Part shown: piece by piece, positions 42,225-51,137 of the stretch
Layout: every line of letters starts with the position of its first letter
How positions within the stretch are numbered: the first letter of the stretch is position 1
The notes under the pieces: generated by a model
Seen by the model: the letters and a program-made list of their open reading frames with translations, nothing else
Database searches by the model: none
What the model was told of the DNA's origin: nothing
Made by a program: the position numbers and the translations under genes
DNA from: Pseudomonas guariconensis
Lineage (GTDB): Bacteria; Pseudomonadota; Gammaproteobacteria; Pseudomonadales; Pseudomonadaceae
Direction: 5' to 3'
DNA: 63,423 nt
NCBI RefSeq assembly: GCF_015680235.1
Contig: NZ_JADLJL010000027.1
Span: 1-63,423, forward strand

Positions 42225-42958
42225 ATGAAAAAGATGAAGTTTCACTCGGCGTGGCAAGCTGGAGATCAACTCCACGGCGGCGTCTTACTGCAGTACGTGG
42301 CCCGAGTTGTGTACTTCTCCGTGCGAGGGAGATGGGGGCGGCCTACCAGTTGGCATTTTCCTCCCTGAGCACCATGAAGCCGGGGCGTTACAGCGGTATG
42401 TTGTCTTACCGTGTCGGTGACGGCGCGGAGATTGATCTGGGGGCCCGGCTGACGGACATTAGCGACACCGTGTTGGATGTTTTGGTCGAGCTGACCGTCA
42501 AGCGCGATATCCGGGTCGCCTTTGCGCCGGGCGCCGACCGAGCCGTGCTGGAGCCGCCTGGTGGTTGGCATCTGTGGCCCGGTGGTGAACCGCCCAGGCA
42601 ACTGGCGAGGGATCTGCCGTTTCGCATGACCATCGATGGGCCATTTGGCGTCTACCTGGGTTGTCAGTACACCCTGTCCGCCGAGACCTGTGGTCTGCGA
42701 AACGAGCAGGGCGACGAAGTGCCTGTCGTCACCAGCATGACGCTGCGTGGGGCTACCTATGCGGGCGCTGGAGCGGTCAGGGTGCAATTGCCGACGTCCG
42801 AGAGTGGCAAGCGTGTTTTCGATGCGCCGCAGCCATTGCTCAACCAGCCGGGCACCGTGCATGTCACCGTGGAGAGCGCGGGTGTGAAATCCATGTTCAG
42901 GTACCCGGGCAGTACGTATCAAGGGCAGGTTCTGATTGTGTTCGATGCCCGTCTATGA
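42225..42958 (+). pseudogene. Remnant of a CblD-like fimbrial tip adhesin gene
   Basis: From 42332 to 42958 one frame encodes 208 residues homologous to residues 206-414 of the intact adhesin at 51134-52378 (both begin MGAAY; APGADRAVLEPPGGW against PPGADRALLEPPGGW; ends RYPGSTYQGQVLIVFDARL against KYPGTTYKGQVTVIFDADI). Just upstream, a different frame has YCSTWPELC (about 42286-42312), which fits the CGRWLSLC of the intact N-terminus. About 0.4 kb between them seems deleted, and three frames are involved. ATG 42225 (MKKMKF) lies in yet another frame. No intact start or signal peptide exists. Confidence 0.7.
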
Positions 42959-43173
42959 GGTGGGGCGAATGGAATGCCGACACCGGCCCCTTGGGAGTGG
43001 CTGGAAAAGCCCCCTCGAAGAATGAAGCCCAGCGACCATGCGACTTACAGTGTCGTCACTTCGTAACGATCGGGCTTTTTCAGAGTGTCCTTGGACCTTG
43101 TACGAAATCCGTTCCGCTCGGGCGGTATGGGCAAAGGAGGGTGGTGATGTATAGGTCGGATCTGACGTAGTTA

Positions 43174-43187
43174 TAGGAAATTTCCTA
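43174..43187. promoter_or_regulatory. BvgA-type inverted heptamer site upstream of the response regulator
   Basis: TAGGAAATTTCCTA is an exact inverted pair of the heptamer TTTCCTA, the high-affinity BvgA half-site described in Bordetella. A weaker repeat (TTTCGTT) follows. It lies 126 nt before the response regulator start. The rest of 42959-43312 holds no gene; a GATAGT/ACTATC hairpin is visible at about 43246-43266. Confidence 0.6.
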
Positions 43188-43312
43188 TTTCGTTTAGGAG
43201 TAGTCTGACTATTCAAATGCGTCAATCAGCGAACAATAGAGCCATTGATAGTCAATTGGCCACTATCGGATTCATATAAGGCCAACTGCTGATTTGTAAA
43301 GGATGACATTCC

Positions 43313-43936
43313 ATGAAAGTTGTGATCGTGGATGACCACCCCTTCATCCGTTCGAGCGTGAGCATGCAGCTTCGTCAGGACAGGCTCGAGGTGGTCGGCC
43401 AGGCGGGGAGCGGTGTCAAGGCCGTGAGCCTGGTGCGCCAGTATGCACCGGACCTGGTGGTGCTGGATATCGTCCTGCCGGACATGGACGGGCTGCAAGT
43501 GCTGCTTCGCATCCGAGACCTGCCAAGGCCGCCCAAGGTGCTGGTGCTCACCTCGCAACTGGCCGACTGTTTCGCGCTGCGCTGCATGCGTGCCGGGGCA
43601 TCGGGATTCGTGTCCAAGAGCGATGACTTGCAGGAACTGAGTAGGGCGGTACTGGCATTGCGTTCAGGTTTCAGCTATTTCCCGGACGTTTCGTTCAGTT
43701 CGGTCAACCACAAGGATATGATCGCCAGCGAGGCCCAGCGCATTGCCCAGCTCAGCGATCGCGAGGTCATCATCTTACAGCATCTGGCCCGGGGCATGAG
43801 CAACAAGACCATCGGTGAGCAGATGCTGATCAGCAACAAGACCGTCAGCACCTACAAGGGGCGCCTGCTGGAAAAGCTCGGCGTCGCCTCGCTGATCGAA
43901 CTGGCCGACCTCGCACGCCGCAATCAGCTGATTTAG
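43313..43936 (+). CDS. BvgA-like response regulator (NarL/FixJ family)
   Basis: A 207-residue regulator. The receiver domain has VDDHP (acidic pair D7/D8), phosphoacceptor D52 (VVLDIVLPDMDG), T80-region LVLTS and K102-region SKSDD. The C-terminal LuxR-type helix-turn-helix is LSDREVIILQHLARGMSNKTIGEQMLISNKTVSTYKGRLLEKLGV. The overall form matches BvgA/EvgA. It lies 9 nt before the hybrid kinase gene, its likely partner, and an AAAGGATG site precedes the ATG. A BvgA-type palindrome upstream suggests autoregulation. Confidence 0.92.
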   Translation: MKVVIVDDHPFIRSSVSMQLRQDRLEVVGQAGSGVKAVSLVRQYAPDLVVLDIVLPDMDGLQVLLRIRDLPRPPKVLVLTSQLADCFALRCMRAGASGFVSKSDDLQELSRAVLALRSGFSYFPDVSFSSVNHKDMIASEAQRIAQLSDREVIILQHLARGMSNKTIGEQMLISNKTVSTYKGRLLEKLGVASLIELADLARRNQLI

Positions 43937-43945
43937 CCTCCTTCG

Positions 43946-46900
43946 GTGTTCATACGTCTGTTGCTCGTGGCCATGCTGTCCGGCATCGTCGCAGCGTTCG
44001 CCCATGGCGCGCCGCAGTTGTATGCGCGTGCCTTGCCCGAGGGCGTGCGGCCTGTGCTGGACAACCAGCAACTGCGCTGGTTGTGGGAGCGACGCCAACT
44101 GCGGCTCGGGGTGATCGAGCGGGAGAACCCGCCATTCGATATCCTGGGTACCGGCTTGTCCTACGAGGGCATCACCGCCGATTACGCTGGCGCATTGGCC
44201 GAGCAGTTGCGCCTGGATATGCGGGTGCAGGTCTTCGCCTCCTTCGACAATGCCGTCAGCGCGCTGCGTGAAGGGCGTATCGACCTGATCGGCTCGGTCA
44301 CTGCCCAGCAAGCACTGGAAGCGGGTTTGCGTCTGTCGCGAGCCTACGCCATGGATCGTCCGCTGTTGCTGGGGGTTGCCGATGGCCAGCGGATGGTGCC
44401 GGGGGGTGGCCAGCCGATCCGCCTGGCGATGCTCGATGGCTACCGGGAATTGGAGGTCGTGCAGCGGTATTATCCCCAGGCCCAGATACAATCGTATCCC
44501 TCGCCGGCCAGCGCCTTGGCGGCCCTGGCGGTGCACCAGGCCGACCTCTATCTGGGCAGCGCCCTGGGCATTCGCTATGTGCTGGGACGTAATCAAGGCG
44601 CGGGCCTCGAGGAGGTGGGGCGTGCGGTGCTGCCCGAACAAGGTGTCGGCTTCGCGATGGCTGACGACGACAGCCCCTTGGCGCAACTGGTCGATGCGGT
44701 TCTGGGCGGCCTTTCGGATGCCCAGCTGGAACAGATCCGCAGGCGCTGGCGCCCGATCGTGAGCGACGCGCACAAAGCCGCGCCTTTGCAACTGAGCGGG
44801 GTCGAGGAGCGCTGGTTGCAGGAGAACTCGCGTATCACCGTGCTGGCCGACGAGCAATTGCTGCCACTGAGCTACCGCGATGCCAATGGCCATTGGCGCG
44901 GTTTGAGCCTGGATGTCTTGCGCCTGATCAGCCGGCGTACCGGCCTGCATTTCGACGTCAAGCCCGGTGGCAGCATCGAACGAATGATCGAGCAGGTGAG
45001 CAAGGGGCAGGCGCAGATGATCGCCGGGGTACCGGACAGCCCCAGTCGACGGCGACAGTTAGGCTTCAGCCGCGCCTACCTGAGTGCATCCCGGGTACTG
45101 GTGACCCGTAACGAGGCCTGGGCGCCGGTCAGCCTCGACCAGTTGGGCGGCCTGCGTCTGGCGGTGGTGGGCGGCAGCCTGGCGCAGGATGACTTGCGCC
45201 AGGCGCATCCGCTGATCCAGCAGGCGAGCATGTCCGGCCCGCTGGAGGCGTTGCAGGCCGTGGCCAAGGGGCGGGTGGAAGCTGCGGTGCTGACCTACGA
45301 CGATGCCCGGCCGTTGATTGCCCGCTGGTACCCCGGCAAGCTGAAGATCAGTGCCAGCTTGGCGTTGCCACCGGTTCATTTCGCCTTCGCCAGTGCCCGT
45401 GGCGCGACCGAATTGCAGAGCATCGTCAACAAGGCGCTGCTCAGCCTGGCGCCGCAGGAGATCGACGGCCTGGTACGGCGCTGGCGTAATCCGATGATTG
45501 TCGCCGATGGGGTGTGGCCACGTTACCGGACCAGGATCCTGGCGGGCTTTGCTTTGGTCATCGCCTTGCTGGCCATGGCGCTGCTGTGGATTCGCCTGCT
45601 GCGCCGCCTGCAGTTGCAACTGCGCCGCGCCACCCGTGAAGCCGAGCAGGCGAATCAGGCCAAGACCCACTTCCTGACGACCATGAGCCATGAGATCCGC
45701 ACGCCCCTGCATGCCGTGCAAGGCATGCTCGAACTGGCCCAGCGCAAGGCGGCCCAGGGCGTGCTCGACCGTTTGGCCATCGAGGTCGCCAGCGATGCCG
45801 CGCGTGGCTTGCTCGATCTGATAGGCGACATCCTTGACATCGCCCGCATCGAAGCCGGGCATCTGCATCTGGTGCACGAACGGGTATGCCTCCACACCCA
45901 GGTCGCACGCGTGGTGCAGTTGTTCGAGCAACAGGCCAAGGGCAAGGGGTTGGCGCTGCACCTCGACACCCAGGGGCAGGTGGATGCGCAGGTATTGCTC
46001 GACCCGCTGCGTTTCAAGCAGGTGCTGGCGAACCTGCTGAGCAACGCCATCAAGTTCACTCAGCAGGGGCATGTACGAGTGCGCCTGCGCGCGCGGCAGC
46101 AGCAAGCGAGGCTATTGGTCGAGCTGGATGTCGAGGATACCGGCATCGGCATCGCGGCCGCGGAGCTCGAGGTACTGGGGCAGTTGTTCCGCCAGGCCAG
46201 CAACCAGAAGCAGTCGCCGCGCAGCAGCGCTGGCCTGGGCCTGGGCATCAGCCGCAGCCTGTGCGAAATGATGGGTGGGGGCCTAACCCTGGAAAGCGTC
46301 CTGGGGCAGGGCACACGGGTGCACCTGCATCTGGACCTGGCCTTGTCACCGGAGGACGAGCCGGTCGAGGTAGCACCGCTGGCGCTCGACCTGCAGGGGG
46401 CGGTACGCCTGCGGGTGCTGGTGGCTGACGACTACCCGGCCAACCGCCTGTTGCTGGCCCAACAGCTCGACTACCTCGGCCACCAGGCCAGGGTGGCCGA
46501 GGATGGCTCGCAAGCGTTGCGTTTGTGGCTGCGGGAGCATTTCGATGTGGTGATTAGCGACTGCAACATGCCGCGGCTCAATGGCTACGCCCTGGCCCGG
46601 GCGATCCGCGAGCATGAGCGGCGCAGTGGCCGGGCGCCGTGCCGCCTGATCGGTCTGACCGCCAGCGCCATGGCGCGCGAAAAGCGTCGGTGCCGTGCCG
46701 TCGGTATGGACGATTGCCTGTTCAAGCCGCTGGGCCTGGAGAGCTTGCAGCGGGCCTTGGCCAGCTGTGGGCGGGAAGAGAAGCCGATGCTCGACCTTGC
46801 CCACCTGGAACACCTGGTCGGCAACGACCGCTCCGCACTCAAGGCCCTGTTGCGCGACCTGCGCAGCAGCAATCAGGAGGACCTCCAGCGCCTGGAGTCG

Positions 46901-47110
46901 CTGGGCGACGATACCGTTGCCCTCGCCGAGTTGGCACATCGCGTCAAGGGAGGGGCGCGGATCGCTCGCGCCGACCGGCTCGTCACGTTGTGCGAGCGAC
47001 TGGAGCGCAGTTGTGCGGCAAGCCCTCTGGTGATCGACGCCTTGCGTCACGATGTGCAGGCCCTGCGCCTGGCGATGGCGCGCCTGGAGCGGCAGCTGGC
47101 ATCGATGTAG
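43946..47110 (+). CDS. BvgS/EvgS-like unorthodox hybrid sensor kinase
   Basis: A 1054-residue kinase starting at GTG 43946, with a signal peptide (MFIRLLLVAMLSGIVAAFAHG). Two periplasmic SBP_bac_3-type Venus flytrap domains (about 50-265 and 285-510) precede one membrane helix (about 530-550). Then come HisKA (H582 in MSHEIRTP), HATPase (NLLSNAIKF, DTGIGI, GLGLGISRSL), a receiver domain (D872 in VISDCNMP) and a C-terminal Hpt domain (H998 in AHRVKGGARI). The full His-Asp-His chain is present for relay to the adjacent regulator. Unlike BvgS there is no room for a PAS domain between membrane and HisKA. The ligand is unknown. Confidence 0.93.
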   Translation: MFIRLLLVAMLSGIVAAFAHGAPQLYARALPEGVRPVLDNQQLRWLWERRQLRLGVIERENPPFDILGTGLSYEGITADYAGALAEQLRLDMRVQVFASFDNAVSALREGRIDLIGSVTAQQALEAGLRLSRAYAMDRPLLLGVADGQRMVPGGGQPIRLAMLDGYRELEVVQRYYPQAQIQSYPSPASALAALAVHQADLYLGSALGIRYVLGRNQGAGLEEVGRAVLPEQGVGFAMADDDSPLAQLVDAVLGGLSDAQLEQIRRRWRPIVSDAHKAAPLQLSGVEERWLQENSRITVLADEQLLPLSYRDANGHWRGLSLDVLRLISRRTGLHFDVKPGGSIERMIEQVSKGQAQMIAGVPDSPSRRRQLGFSRAYLSASRVLVTRNEAWAPVSLDQLGGLRLAVVGGSLAQDDLRQAHPLIQQASMSGPLEALQAVAKGRVEAAVLTYDDARPLIARWYPGKLKISASLALPPVHFAFASARGATELQSIVNKALLSLAPQEIDGLVRRWRNPMIVADGVWPRYRTRILAGFALVIALLAMALLWIRLLRRLQLQLRRATREAEQANQAKTHFLTTMSHEIRTPLHAVQGMLELAQRKAAQGVLDRLAIEVASDAARGLLDLIGDILDIARIEAGHLHLVHERVCLHTQVARVVQLFEQQAKGKGLALHLDTQGQVDAQVLLDPLRFKQVLANLLSNAIKFTQQGHVRVRLRARQQQARLLVELDVEDTGIGIAAAELEVLGQLFRQASNQKQSPRSSAGLGLGISRSLCEMMGGGLTLESVLGQGTRVHLHLDLALSPEDEPVEVAPLALDLQGAVRLRVLVADDYPANRLLLAQQLDYLGHQARVAEDGSQALRLWLREHFDVVISDCNMPRLNGYALARAIREHERRSGRAPCRLIGLTASAMAREKRRCRAVGMDDCLFKPLGLESLQRALASCGREEKPMLDLAHLEHLVGNDRSALKALLRDLRSSNQEDLQRLESLGDDTVALAELAHRVKGGARIARADRLVTLCERLERSCAASPLVIDALRHDVQALRLAMARLERQLASM

Positions 47111-47142
47111 CGGTCGCCCTGCCAGCTGGCCTGATGCCAGCT

Positions 47143-47180
47143 TTGGGAAATTTCCACAAACCGCTGGGAACGGTCCTGTT
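47143..47180 (+). promoter_or_regulatory. Regulatory element upstream of the pilin gene (copy B)
   Basis: It contains the perfect palindrome GGAAATTTCC (47146-47155) and matches copy A at 42111-42148. It lies about 100-135 nt before the pilin start, between the sensor kinase stop and the pilus operon, a good position for activation by the response regulator. Confidence 0.6.
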
Positions 47181-47281
47181 CTTACAGATGCCATGGGTGG
47201 CGAATAATCTCCTTCGTCAGAGCAAAGCACCGCTAGAGCTGTTTCGCTGACGTTAATCACACTTTTCAAGGAGATGAATAC

Positions 47282-47767
47282 ATGAATGCACGCTTTCTCG
47301 CTGTACCGCTGCTTGCCCTGATCGCCGGTACGGCGGTTGCCGAGCAGGTTCAGCAACAGGTGCAAGTCACTGCGCAGATTCCGACCGACCAATTCTACGT
47401 TCGGCCAGTAGGGTCCTGGATTGGTTACCCTCAAGCCCTGCAGTGGAATGCCGCGCTGCAAGAGTTCGGGGCCATCCGCAAGCAGTTCGAGGCCAAGAGC
47501 TCGTTGGGGCCGATCAAGGGTTATCTGTTTGACGTCGCGGAAGTTTCCGACGCGGCCACCGGCAACAAGTTCGGCCTGAAGATCACCATGCATGGCAAGG
47601 AACTGAAAACCACCGCTACTGAACTGCTGACCGCTGCCCAGGCAGGCGCTGGTGCTGTCATGGACTTCCAGATCGCTGCCGTCAAACCGTCCGGTGGGTA
47701 CAAGGTGGGTACCTATAACGGCTTCGTGAACATGGTATTCGAAAGCGCTGCTCCCTCCGGGTCCTGA
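47282..47767 (+). CDS. CS1/CblA-type major fimbrial subunit
   Basis: A 161-residue protein with signal peptide (MNARFLAVPLLALIAGTAVA) and mature start EQVQQQVQVTAQIPTDQFYVRPVG, like the (V/Q)xxxITVTA start of CFA/I, CS1 and cable pilins. It has no cysteines, as expected of class 5 pilins, and a C-terminal strand GTYNGFVNMVFESA that fits the beta-zipper. It is the first gene of the pilus operon, with AAGGAG 8 nt before the ATG. It is expected to polymerise into the pilus shaft by donor-strand exchange. Confidence 0.85.
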   Translation: MNARFLAVPLLALIAGTAVAEQVQQQVQVTAQIPTDQFYVRPVGSWIGYPQALQWNAALQEFGAIRKQFEAKSSLGPIKGYLFDVAEVSDAATGNKFGLKITMHGKELKTTATELLTAAQAGAGAVMDFQIAAVKPSGGYKVGTYNGFVNMVFESAAPSGS

Positions 47768-47857
47768 TTTCGGCCTACGCCTTTTCATTCCTGATTGTCT
47801 TCCCTTGCTCCTCGGCGCTCGTCGAGGGGTGGGGAAGGCATTGTCCGTGGGTAGGTT

Positions 47858-50359
47858 ATGTTTCATTTCACTGCGCTTCACCGACGCTTGTGCCGGTGGC
47901 TGGCTTGTGGTGCCTGCTTGATGCCTGTGCATGGATGGGCCGAGCCTGATGGTCCGCCTTCTATCCTGCATCAGTTCCAAGGGTTGCCTCGGGAGTTCGA
48001 GGCGCATTTCTTCGATGTGCCGTTGGCCGTACGGGTTGAAGTGGATGGGCGCTATCTGGGTGACGCCATGGTCGTCCTGACCCGTGACGAGCGCGTGCAG
48101 TTGCTTGAGTTCACCGATACCCAGGAAAGCCGCGAGCCTCCCGCCGAGCGTCGGCGCTGGCAGGAGCGCTTGGCTGCCGGGCGGTTGCTGGGGGACTGTA
48201 CCCGCGACTGCCCCGATGGCTTGCAGGCGATCCACTACAGCCTAGCCGACTCTCAGCTTTCGCTACTGACCACCAACGCCGAGCGAGATGGCCAAGAGGC
48301 GCGCTATCATCGCATGCCGGAGCAAGGTAGCCTCGGGCTGCTGGTGCGTAATCAGCTCAACCTGGTCCACGATGGCCAGGACACCAGCGGCCGCATCGCC
48401 TTCCAGAGCCAGGGTAGCCTGGGTAACTGGACGACCCTGGCCGATGCGCAAGCCGACCGGGTCAGCCAGAGCCAGGACGGTACCCGCTATCGCATGGACC
48501 AGCTCTATGCCGAGCGCTTGCTCGAACAGCATTTCTTCCGCCTGGGGTACTTCATGCCAGGCGCCCAAGGCTTGACCCGCCAGCCGACGCTGATGGGCAA
48601 CAGCCCCGATACCACATTGGGCGTGATGTTCGGCAGCAGCGACAGCCTGCTGATCGACAACGGCCAGCCGAGCACGACCCCGATCTACGTCACCCCCAAT
48701 CGCCCTGGCCTGGTGGAGATCTATCGTAATGGCGTGTTGATCAACAGCCAGCCGGTACAGCCAGGCCTGCAGACCCTCGACACCCGGGTACTGCCTGGGG
48801 GGATCTACCAGGTGGAAGTGCGCCTGCTGGAGGATGGCCAGGAAACGTCACGCACCGAGGCCTTCATCTACAAACCCACCAACTGGAGCAACCCCGAGAG
48901 CCGTTGGCGTTACAACGCCTACGTGGGTCAGCAGACCAGCCTGCTGAACAACTGGAGTTACGAGCGCCGTGACAGCCTCGCCGCTGGCGTGATGAGCAAC
49001 TACCTGCTGCACCCGAGCGCCGTGCTCGGTCTCTCGGCGCAACATGTGGACGAGTCCATGCAATATGGCACCTCGCTGGACTGGGATGTGGTCGAGCGCC
49101 TGAAGTTCTACGGCAACCTCAACTACACCGAGGACCACGGCAGCGGTTTCGACATACAGGTGATCCAGACCTATGACGAAGGGTCGTGGGTGTTGAGCCA
49201 TAACCAGTCGTGGCTCGAGCCCGAGCGGGCAAGCCGTGGCGTGACCTCGCCCCGCCAGCGATACAGCCAGTCCAGCCTGTCGCTCAACCACCGCGTTACC
49301 CAGCGTAGCAGCGCCACCGTGCGCCTGGCCCATAGTTCCGGCGCGGCCAGCGGCTTGGGTGTCGACCTGGGGTGGGCGTTCTATGGGCAGGTGTTCGGCA
49401 CCGATTCCAGCTGGCGCTTGTCGGTATTCGACCGACCCGGTTCAGCCAGCAGCGGGGAGGCCCGCAGCCGTGGGGTCAACCTGAGCGTGAGCATGAACCT
49501 GGGGGCCCCGGGCAAGCGCATCGCCGCGAGCCTCGGCAGCCGCACCTCGCGTGACGGCGGCAGCGACCAGCATGCGTCCCTGGCCTACCAGCAGGACGTC
49601 GATTTCGGCCCGTTGGAGAGCGTGGGCGCCAGCGCCACCGTGGACCGTTACGGCACAGGCTTCGGTGGCAACGCCCAGTTCCAGAGCCAGAGCCTGCATG
49701 GCGATGCCTACGCCCAGACATCCACGTACAACAATAAGCTCAGCGCCGGCCTCAACTTGCAAAACATGGTGGCCTTCGGGGGCGGCAAGCTGGCCGTGAG
49801 CGGCCAGTACCTGTCCCACGAGGCAGGCCTGATCGTGGATGTCGACTCGGACATCGATGGTCTGAAGCTGCGCGCCGACGACTACCAAGGCTTCAGCGCT
49901 GCCTTGCGCCCTGGGCGCAACATCGTTCCGGTCACGGCGTTCAAGGCCGGTCATGTGCAGTTCGATTTCGATGGCGACGATGCACCGGCGGCGGTGATCC
50001 AGCCGGCCAGCCTCGACTATCACCTCAACCGTGGTGGCGTGGATTACCGCCAGTTGCATGTGATGCGCACGGTCACGGTGCTGGGCCGCTTGCTGGACGA
50101 GCACGGCCAGCCTGTGCGTGGGGCGCACGTGATCAACCATGCCAGCCGTGGCGTGAGCGAGGCCGATGGTTACTTCTCGGTGGAAATGAGCCAGTCGACG
50201 CCAACCCTGGAGGTGCGACGGGCCGGTGCGACCGCCTGCCTGTTGACGCTGTCGTTGGACGAACTGGTGCGCGAAGGCGATGTGCTGATGGCCGGTGACC
50301 AGACCTGCAACCCCACCCGTGTGGTGCAGCGCGACGGTGCCCCCGCAGTGGGGTCCTGA
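47858..50359 (+). CDS. Class 5 (alpha) fimbrial usher, CblC/TcfC-like
   Basis: An 833-residue outer-membrane usher with N-terminal signal (CRWLACGACLMPVHGWA), a long beta-barrel region and internal usher motifs (YVTPNRPGLVEIYRNGVLINSQPVQPGLQTLDTRVLPGGIYQVEVRLLEDGQ is the plug-domain-like block; VTVLGRLLDEHGQPVRGAHVINHA is C-terminal). It secretes and assembles pilin and adhesin. It lies 90 nt after the pilin gene and 43 nt before the chaperone gene. Length and style fit the alpha clade better than FimD. Confidence 0.87.
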   Translation: MFHFTALHRRLCRWLACGACLMPVHGWAEPDGPPSILHQFQGLPREFEAHFFDVPLAVRVEVDGRYLGDAMVVLTRDERVQLLEFTDTQESREPPAERRRWQERLAAGRLLGDCTRDCPDGLQAIHYSLADSQLSLLTTNAERDGQEARYHRMPEQGSLGLLVRNQLNLVHDGQDTSGRIAFQSQGSLGNWTTLADAQADRVSQSQDGTRYRMDQLYAERLLEQHFFRLGYFMPGAQGLTRQPTLMGNSPDTTLGVMFGSSDSLLIDNGQPSTTPIYVTPNRPGLVEIYRNGVLINSQPVQPGLQTLDTRVLPGGIYQVEVRLLEDGQETSRTEAFIYKPTNWSNPESRWRYNAYVGQQTSLLNNWSYERRDSLAAGVMSNYLLHPSAVLGLSAQHVDESMQYGTSLDWDVVERLKFYGNLNYTEDHGSGFDIQVIQTYDEGSWVLSHNQSWLEPERASRGVTSPRQRYSQSSLSLNHRVTQRSSATVRLAHSSGAASGLGVDLGWAFYGQVFGTDSSWRLSVFDRPGSASSGEARSRGVNLSVSMNLGAPGKRIAASLGSRTSRDGGSDQHASLAYQQDVDFGPLESVGASATVDRYGTGFGGNAQFQSQSLHGDAYAQTSTYNNKLSAGLNLQNMVAFGGGKLAVSGQYLSHEAGLIVDVDSDIDGLKLRADDYQGFSAALRPGRNIVPVTAFKAGHVQFDFDGDDAPAAVIQPASLDYHLNRGGVDYRQLHVMRTVTVLGRLLDEHGQPVRGAHVINHASRGVSEADGYFSVEMSQSTPTLEVRRAGATACLLTLSLDELVREGDVLMAGDQTCNPTRVVQRDGAPAVGS

Positions 50360-50402
50360 AGCCCGCCGTGGGTTTGCTCAATGTGAAAGTGTGAGGTTGA
50401 CG

Positions 50403-51137
50403 ATGCAAGTATTCAAATCTGTGTGCCTGGCCCTGCTGCTGGTGCCCTTGGCCGCCCATGCGGCGCCGGAGATCAACGTCGGTGGGCTCTACGATTACCT
50501 GGAGGAGGGCAAGAGCACTGCGCTAAAACGTATCTACAACAGTGGCACGGCCACGGCCTTCATCAAGGTCAGCGTCGCCGAACTCGTCTACGACCAGGAT
50601 GGCGAGCCCCGGGAAGTGGACCTCGAGCAGTTACCTCTGGAACAGCGTGGCGTGGTCGCCAGCCCGGCCCGGTTGATCGTGCCGGCACGCGGCCAGCAAT
50701 CGGTGCGCTTGCTGTATCGCGGCGAGCGCGACAAGGAGCGTTACTTCCGCCTGCGTTTCATTCCGGTGCTGCCCGAGAAGGACGATGGCTTCTCGCTCAG
50801 CGAGGCTCAGGCCCAGGACTATCGCGACAGCCTCAAGGCCGGGGTTCAGCTGCTGGCCGGCTACGGCACGCTGCTGTTCGTTCGTCCCACGGGCAGCCGC
50901 TACCAGACGCCGATGACCCAGCAGGGCGGGCAACTGGTGGTGACCAACAACGGCAATGCCACCGTGGTGCTCGATAACTTCCGTCATTGCGCCGTGGCGG
51001 GGCGTGATTGCGTGGACCCCACCAAGCACCATTTGTTGCCCGGCGTGACGCGCAAGTTCCCGGAGCAGCCCGGGCGTGAATACCGGTTCGAATTGCAAGA
51101 GGGCAGCAAGCGTGAAGTGCTGGCGTTCAAGGAATGA
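50403..51137 (+). CDS. Class 5 periplasmic fimbrial chaperone, CblB-like
   Basis: A 244-residue periplasmic protein with signal peptide (MQVFKSVCLALLLVPLAAHA) and an Ig-like PapD-type first domain (STALKRIYNSGTATAFIKVSV, ASPARLIVPARGQQSVRLLYRG, YFRLRFIPVLP). It caps pilin subunits by donor-strand complementation and delivers them to the usher. I start at ATG 50403, the beginning of the signal peptide. The stop overlaps the adhesin start (ATGA). In most alpha-type operons the chaperone gene comes first; here it follows the usher. Confidence 0.87.
   Translation: MQVFKSVCLALLLVPLAAHAAPEINVGGLYDYLEEGKSTALKRIYNSGTATAFIKVSVAELVYDQDGEPREVDLEQLPLEQRGVVASPARLIVPARGQQSVRLLYRGERDKERYFRLRFIPVLPEKDDGFSLSEAQAQDYRDSLKAGVQLLAGYGTLLFVRPTGSRYQTPMTQQGGQLVVTNNGNATVVLDNFRHCAVAGRDCVDPTKHHLLPGVTRKFPEQPGREYRFELQEGSKREVLAFKE

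Noticed and set aside
42090..42368. Short open frame of 92 codons after actP
   Set aside because: Overlaps the regulatory repeat and the adhesin remnant in a third frame, and has no ribosome site.
46346..48235. Open frame of 629 codons antisense across the kinase, pilin and usher genes
   Set aside because: Spans several real genes on the opposite strand and has no recognisable domains.
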